Shown here: one piece after another, positions 13,002 through 16,902 of the stretch
Layout: each line of letters starts with the position of its first letter
Position numbering within the stretch: the first letter of the stretch is position 1
Source: CAIKZZ01 sp035604595
Lineage (GTDB): Bacteria > Pseudomonadota > Gammaproteobacteria > Steroidobacterales > Steroidobacteraceae
DNA length: 16,902 bases
NCBI GenBank assembly: GCA_035604595.1
Contig: DATNIE010000024.1
Span: forward strand, 1 to 16,902
Direction of reading: 5' to 3'
Notes under the pieces: generated by a model
Told to the model about the DNA's origin: nothing
Databases searched by the model: none
The model's input: the letters and a program-made list of their open reading frames with translations, nothing else
Position numbers and translations under genes: made by a program

Positions 13002-14384
13002 ATGAATGAGACGGTCATGACCCGCAGTGCCGACGACCACTCACTCAGCCGGTCGCTGCGGCCGCGCCACGTGTCGATGATCACCATCGGCGGCATCATC
13101 GGCGCCGGGCTATTCGTCGGCAGCAGCGTGGCGATCGTGGCCGCCGGCCCCGCCGTCATCATCAGCTACGCCGTGTGCGGGTTTCTTGTGCTGCTGATCA
13201 TGCGGATGCTCGGCGAGATGGCCGTCGGCATGCCGGAGGTCCGCTCGTTCACCGAGTTCGCCCGCGCCGGCCTCGGCAACTGGGCCGGGTTCTCGGTCGG
13301 CTGGCTGTACTGGTACTTCTGGGTGATCGTGATCCCGGTCGAGGCGATCGCCGGCGCCGCGATCCTGCATTCCTGGCTGCCGATACCGCTGTGGGCGATC
13401 GGCATCGGCCTGATGGCGATCATGACCGGCGTCAACCTGATGTCGGCGCGCTCGTACGGCGAGTTCGAGTTCTGGTTCGCCTCGATCAAGGTTGCGGCGA
13501 TCATCGTGTTCATCGCACTCGCGGCCTCGTACGCGTGCGGGTTCATCGGGCCGAAGACTGCGACCTTCGGCAACCTGACGGCGCACGGCGGATTCGTTCC
13601 GAAAGGCCCGCTCGCGGTGCTCGCCGCCGGCGTCACGGTGTTCTTCTCGATGATGGGTGCCGAGATCGTCACGATCGCGGCGGCCGAGTCGGCCGAGCCG
13701 GCGCGGGCAGTGGCGCGCATGACCTCGACGGTCGTGTGGCGCATCCTGGGTTTTTACGTGATATCGATTTTCCTGATCGTCAGCGTCGTGCCATGGGACA
13801 CGATCAAGCCCGGCTTCTCGCCGTTCACCCGCGCGCTCGACGTCATGCAGATACCGTTCGCGAGCACGATGATGAGCGCGATCATCCTGACCGCCGTCCT
13901 GTCGTGCCTGAACTCCGCGTTCTATGTGGCTTCGCGAGTGCTGTTCGTGCTCGCCGAGCGAGGCGACGCGCCGCGCTGGCTCGTGAAGACCAACCCGCGG
14001 CACGTGCCGGCCCGCTCGGTGCTGCTCGGCGGGCTGGCAGGCGTCGCCGGCATCATCGCCGCGATCGCCTCGCCTGGCACCGTGTTCGCGTTCCTAGTCA
14101 ATGCCTCCGGGGCGCTGATCGTGTTCGTCTACATGGCAATCGCCGCCTCCCAGGTGCGTCTGCGCCGGGCGGGCATCCGCGCCGGCGCACCCGCTCCCGC
14201 GCTCGCGATGTGGCTGTTTCCGTGGGCGAGCTACGTCGCAATCGCCGCGATGGCTGCGGTGATCGTTGCGATGGGGATGACGCCAGCGCATCAGGACGAG
14301 CTGAAGGCCAGCGTGCTGTCGGTCGTCGTCGCACTTGCCGCTTACCTCGTTCTCAGGCACCGCAAGACGAGGCCGGCGCCGTGA
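13002..14384 (+). CDS. gabP: GABA permease-like amino acid transporter (APC superfamily, AAT family)
   Basis: The 460-residue inner-membrane protein should have 12 membrane segments. It resembles E. coli GabP along its length: RHVSMITIGGIIGAGLFVGS with SVAIVAAGPAV (TM1), GWLYWYFWVIVIPVEA with AILHSWLP, YGEFEFWFASIK, MMGAEIVTIAAAESAEP and CLNSAFYVASRVLF followed by RGDAP. It is predicted to import GABA or a related amino acid by proton symport. I chose the ATG at 13002, with GGGAG 10 bases upstream; an ATG five codons later is an alternative. The stop overlaps the next gene's GTG start (GTGA), so the pair is likely translated together. The substrate could also be another amino acid of the GabP/ProY group. 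Confidence 0.85.
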   Translation: MNETVMTRSADDHSLSRSLRPRHVSMITIGGIIGAGLFVGSSVAIVAAGPAVIISYAVCGFLVLLIMRMLGEMAVGMPEVRSFTEFARAGLGNWAGFSVGWLYWYFWVIVIPVEAIAGAAILHSWLPIPLWAIGIGLMAIMTGVNLMSARSYGEFEFWFASIKVAAIIVFIALAASYACGFIGPKTATFGNLTAHGGFVPKGPLAVLAAGVTVFFSMMGAEIVTIAAAESAEPARAVARMTSTVVWRILGFYVISIFLIVSVVPWDTIKPGFSPFTRALDVMQIPFASTMMSAIILTAVLSCLNSAFYVASRVLFVLAERGDAPRWLVKTNPRHVPARSVLLGGLAGVAGIIAAIASPGTVFAFLVNASGALIVFVYMAIAASQVRLRRAGIRAGAPAPALAMWLFPWASYVAIAAMAAVIVAMGMTPAHQDELKASVLSVVVALAAYLVLRHRKTRPAP

Positions 14385-15838
14385 GCGCGGCGCGCGATGT
14401 CGCCGCACCGGGCGCCGACGAGGCGGCCGAGATCGCGCGCCTCGGCGCGGTGCATGCCGCGCAGCGGTCGGCGTTTGCGGCGCACCCGTACCCCACGCTC
14501 GAGCAGCGCCGCGCCCGGCTCAAGGCGCTGCGCGTTGCACTCGGGCGACACCAGGACCGGCTGGCGGCCGCCATCGACGCCGACTTCGGCGGCCGCTCCT
14601 TTTTCGAGTCGAAGCTGGCCGACGTGATCGGGCCGGTGCTCGAGATCGACCACGCGCGGCGCCACCTCGCGCGCTGGATGCGGCCGCGCCCGCGCCATAC
14701 CGAGCTGCTGTTCGCCACCAATCGCGCCTTCGTGATGTACCAGCCGAAGGGAGTCATCGGCATCATCGCCCCGTGGAACTTCCCGGTGTACCTCGCGCTC
14801 GGGCCGCTGATCGCGGCCATCGCGGCCGGCAACCGCGCGATGATCAAGATGTCCGAGTACACGCCGCGGACCACCGCGGCGGTGCGCGCACTGCTCGCGG
14901 AGGTGTTCGCGGAGGACGAGGTCGCGGTGTTCGGCGGCGCGGTCGCCGCGGCGCAGGCGTTCTCGGCGCTGCCGTTCGATCACCTGGTGTTCACGGGTTC
15001 GCCCGCCGTCGCTCCGCACGTGATGCGCGCCGCGGCCGCGAATCTGACTCCGGTGACGCTCGAACTCGGTGGCAAGTCGCCCGCCTTCGTGGCCCCGGGC
15101 GCGGACCTGGCCGCGGCCGCGCGCGCCGTCGCGCACGGCAAAGCCTTCAATGCCGGCCAGATCTGCGTCGCCCCGGACTACGCGCTCGTTCCCCGCGCGC
15201 AGGTCGCGGAATTTGCGGCATCCGCGGAACGCGCGTTTCGCTCTCTGTACCCGGTCGTGCCCGGCAATGCCGACTACACCGGCATCGTCACCGACCGGCA
15301 GCACGCGCGGATCATGGAGCTGCTCGCCGATGCCCGCGCCAAGGGTGCGGTCGTGACGGCGGCGGGCCAACCGGGGCCCGACCGACGGCTGCCGCTCTAC
15401 ATCGTCACCCAGGTCAAGGACGACATGCGGCTCGCCCGCGAGGAGCTGTTCGGCCCGATCCTGCCGGTGATCGGCTACGACAGCGTCGAGGATGCGATCC
15501 GCTACGTGGCTGCCCGTCCGCGCCCGCTCGCGCTGTACCCGTTCGGTTTTTCCGGAGCGAAGCTCGATGCGCTGCTTCGCGCCACCCATTCCGGCGGCGT
15601 GACCGTCGGGGACTGGGGCTGGCATGTGTTCAACCACGACCTGCCGTTCGGTGGCTCCGGCACCTCCGGGATGGGCAGCTATCACGCCGAAGAGGGCTTT
15701 CGCGAGCTGTCGCACCCCAAGGCGGTGTTCAAGCGTCACCGGTTCTTTCCGGTGAGTCTGTTCTATCCGCCCTACGGCAGACTGGTCCAGCGCCTCGTGG
15801 TCCGCTTCTACCTCGGCAAACCGGCGGCCGACCGCTGA
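14381..15838 (+). CDS. Aldehyde dehydrogenase, coniferyl-aldehyde dehydrogenase-like
   Basis: The 485-residue protein oxidises an aldehyde with NAD(P)+. Motifs in order are GVIGIIAPWNFPVYLALGPL (about 124-143), MIKMSEYTP (154-162), VFTGSPAV (203-210), the general base E228 in TLELGGKSP, and the nucleophile C262 in NAGQICVAPDY. The NAGQxCxAPDY motif and the C-terminal FYPPYGRLVQRL segment fit the coniferyl-aldehyde/class 3 branch, not succinate-semialdehyde dehydrogenase GabD. It starts at GTG inside the gabP stop. Pairing with a GABA-type permease suggests oxidation of an amine-derived aldehyde, but this is only inferred from neighbourhood. The 3' end overlaps the convergent GNAT gene by 31 bases. 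Confidence 0.87.
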   Translation: MSAARDVAAPGADEAAEIARLGAVHAAQRSAFAAHPYPTLEQRRARLKALRVALGRHQDRLAAAIDADFGGRSFFESKLADVIGPVLEIDHARRHLARWMRPRPRHTELLFATNRAFVMYQPKGVIGIIAPWNFPVYLALGPLIAAIAAGNRAMIKMSEYTPRTTAAVRALLAEVFAEDEVAVFGGAVAAAQAFSALPFDHLVFTGSPAVAPHVMRAAAANLTPVTLELGGKSPAFVAPGADLAAAARAVAHGKAFNAGQICVAPDYALVPRAQVAEFAASAERAFRSLYPVVPGNADYTGIVTDRQHARIMELLADARAKGAVVTAAGQPGPDRRLPLYIVTQVKDDMRLAREELFGPILPVIGYDSVEDAIRYVAARPRPLALYPFGFSGAKLDALLRATHSGGVTVGDWGWHVFNHDLPFGGSGTSGMGSYHAEEGFRELSHPKAVFKRHRFFPVSLFYPPYGRLVQRLVVRFYLGKPAADR

Positions 15839-16398
15839 GCGGCGCTCGCGCGCCATTCCGCGCGGCTCTGGCCCCAGACGGTAATCTCGGTGCCGGTCGG
15901 CGGCGGCAGCACGGCGCGGCCGAGGCGCTGCGACCCGAGCCGGCACGCGAGTGCCTCGGAGCGCGTATTCCCCGGATCGATGCAGTGGATGATCGCCTCC
16001 CATCCGAGCGTGGCGAACGCCCAGTCGATTGTTGCCACCGCTCCCTCGAACGCATAGCCGCGGCCTTCCGCCTCGTGGGCGAGACCCCAGCCGATCTCAT
16101 TGCCGGGCCAGCCGTCGGGGCGCCACGGACCCAGTCGCCCGACCCATCGACCGCTGTGCTTCTCGATGACCGAGAACATCGCAAATCCGCACAGCGCCCA
16201 GGATCCGGCCATCGCCATGAACGCGCGCCACGCGACGGGTCGCGGCTGCGGCCCGCCGATGAACTCGGTCGCCGCGGGATCGGCGGCGCAGGCCGCCCAG
16301 GCGTCGAAGTCCTCGAGCCGCGGCGGCCGCAATATCAGCCGTGCCGTCTCTAGCACGGGGCCGGACGGGTCCGCTGCCGTCGGTCGGATCACAGCCAT
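15808..16398 (-). CDS. GNAT-family acetyltransferase (RimJ/RimL-like)
   Basis: The 196-residue protein has the GNAT fold typical of small-substrate or protein N-acetyltransferases. ETARLILRPPRLEDFDAWAA (about 17-36) is the family's opening strand. NEIGWGLAHEAEGRGYAFEG (about 100-119) holds the acetyl-CoA pyrophosphate-binding loop, and IHCIDPGNTRSEALACRLG (about 136-154) is the conserved motif B region. The start ATG (16396-16398) overlaps the upstream GST stop by 10 bases, which suggests one transcript. The acceptor is not known. Confidence 0.85.
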   Translation of the reverse strand: MAVIRPTAADPSGPVLETARLILRPPRLEDFDAWAACAADPAATEFIGGPQPRPVAWRAFMAMAGSWALCGFAMFSVIEKHSGRWVGRLGPWRPDGWPGNEIGWGLAHEAEGRGYAFEGAVATIDWAFATLGWEAIIHCIDPGNTRSEALACRLGSQRLGRAVLPPPTGTEITVWGQSRAEWRASAAQRSAAGLPR

Positions 16399-16902
16399 TC
16401 TGTCAACCCTTCGCTGCGGTTGAGTGTGCGGAACGTGGGCCGGGCCTTCATCACCGCGACCAGCCGCGCGATCGCCGGCCAGTCGGTCGCCGGCCGCGGC
16501 ATGTTGCGCGACCAGCGCGCCAACATCGTGGCGAGAAAGTCGACGGCCGTCAGTGACGACCCTGTGACCCAGGGCCCGTGCGCGGCCAGGTGTGCATCCA
16601 GCCGGTCCCAGGCACTGGCGATGCGGCCATACGCGCGATCCTTGATCATGGCCGCGTGTTCGGGCCCGGCGGCTTCGTCCGGATAGAACCAGTTGCGAAA
16701 CGCCGGTTGCATCGTGTTCGCGAGGTGCAGCGTCCACTGCAGATACAGAGCCTCGGCCCGGGTGCCGGAGGGCGGGGCAAGGTGCGCCTCCGGATGCCGG
16801 GCGGCGAGCAGCAGCAGCAGCGCCGCGCTCTCGTACACCGGCTCGCCGTCGACGATCAACGTCGGCACGAGCCCGTTCGGATTGAGCTTGAGGTACGCGG
16901 GC
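16389..16902 (-). CDS. Glutathione S-transferase family protein, partial (N-terminus outside window)
   Basis: The visible 171 residues begin AYLKLNPNGLVPTLIVDGEP at the window edge, the second half of a thioredoxin-like GST N-domain. VPTLIV carries the cis-proline and VYESAALLLLLAARHPEA follows, with the ES pair that contacts glutathione. The all-helical C-domain continues with LTAVDFLATMLARWSRNM, the N-capping-type motif. The first 40-50 residues with the catalytic residue are outside the window. A GTG at 16866-16868 would not be the true start because the conserved fold continues upstream. It probably precedes the GNAT gene in one operon, with 10 bases of overlap. Confidence 0.88.
   Translation of the reverse strand, partial: PAYLKLNPNGLVPTLIVDGEPVYESAALLLLLAARHPEAHLAPPSGTRAEALYLQWTLHLANTMQPAFRNWFYPDEAAGPEHAAMIKDRAYGRIASAWDRLDAHLAAHGPWVTGSSLTAVDFLATMLARWSRNMPRPATDWPAIARLVAVMKARPTFRTLNRSEGLTEWL

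Noticed and set aside
14342..16003. Long open frame of 553 codons on the minus strand
   Set aside because: It lies antisense to the aldehyde dehydrogenase, which has all catalytic motifs. The translation is Arg/Gly/His-rich and matches nothing I know.
1..16902. CRISPR array, tRNA, rRNA, prophage or integrative element other than the IS
   Set aside because: I saw no regularly spaced repeats, no tRNA-like cloverleaf ends and no integrase or phage structural genes.

Overview
The window looks like the chromosome of a GC-rich gammaproteobacterium. The base composition is strongly GC-biased, RlmK and RlmL are fused in one protein, there is a PuuR-type polyamine regulator, and there is a small acidic protein resembling the DUF6763 family. 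The genus cannot be named from sequence reading alone. Most of the left half is read on the minus strand.

Layout. Positions 1-740 are the end of an IS5-group insertion sequence carrying a partial transposase. It has landed exactly on the stop codon of the next gene, a gamma-glutamylputrescine synthetase-like gene (puuA-like, 741-2081). That gene follows a gamma-glutamyl-GABA hydrolase-like gene (puuD-like, 2085-2861) by 3 bases. After a 350-base gap comes a tightly overlapping run read leftward: aguB-like (N-carbamoylputrescine amidase), a DEDDh exonuclease/GIY-YIG nuclease fusion, and rlmKL. Upstream of it is a puuR-like XRE-cupin regulator (7905-8468). The plus strand then carries a small acidic protein and an APH-like/P-loop kinase fusion (9289-10872). 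This converges on a tandem universal stress protein gene (10814-11788), which lies downstream of a PLP-dependent serine/threonine dehydratase-family gene (11877-12848). Divergent from the dehydratase is a translationally coupled pair on the plus strand, a GabP-like permease and an aldehyde dehydrogenase. The right end holds a GNAT acetyltransferase and a partial glutathione S-transferase on the minus strand.

How the genes may work together. AguB makes putrescine from N-carbamoylputrescine. PuuA glutamylates putrescine and PuuD releases GABA at the end of the Puu route. GabP imports GABA, and PuuR is the known putrescine-responsive repressor family. The middle Puu steps (PuuB, PuuC) and agmatine deiminase (AguA) are not in the window. 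The clearest regulatory signal is a pair of 18-bp TGT-N12-ACA operators, one touching the puuD start and one in front of puuR. They match each other at 14 of 18 positions, and the puuD copy resembles the E. coli PuuR consensus as I remember it. The most unusual protein is the three-part nuclease, which also carries a UvrC-like four-cysteine motif. I see no CRISPR array, tRNA, rRNA or phage.
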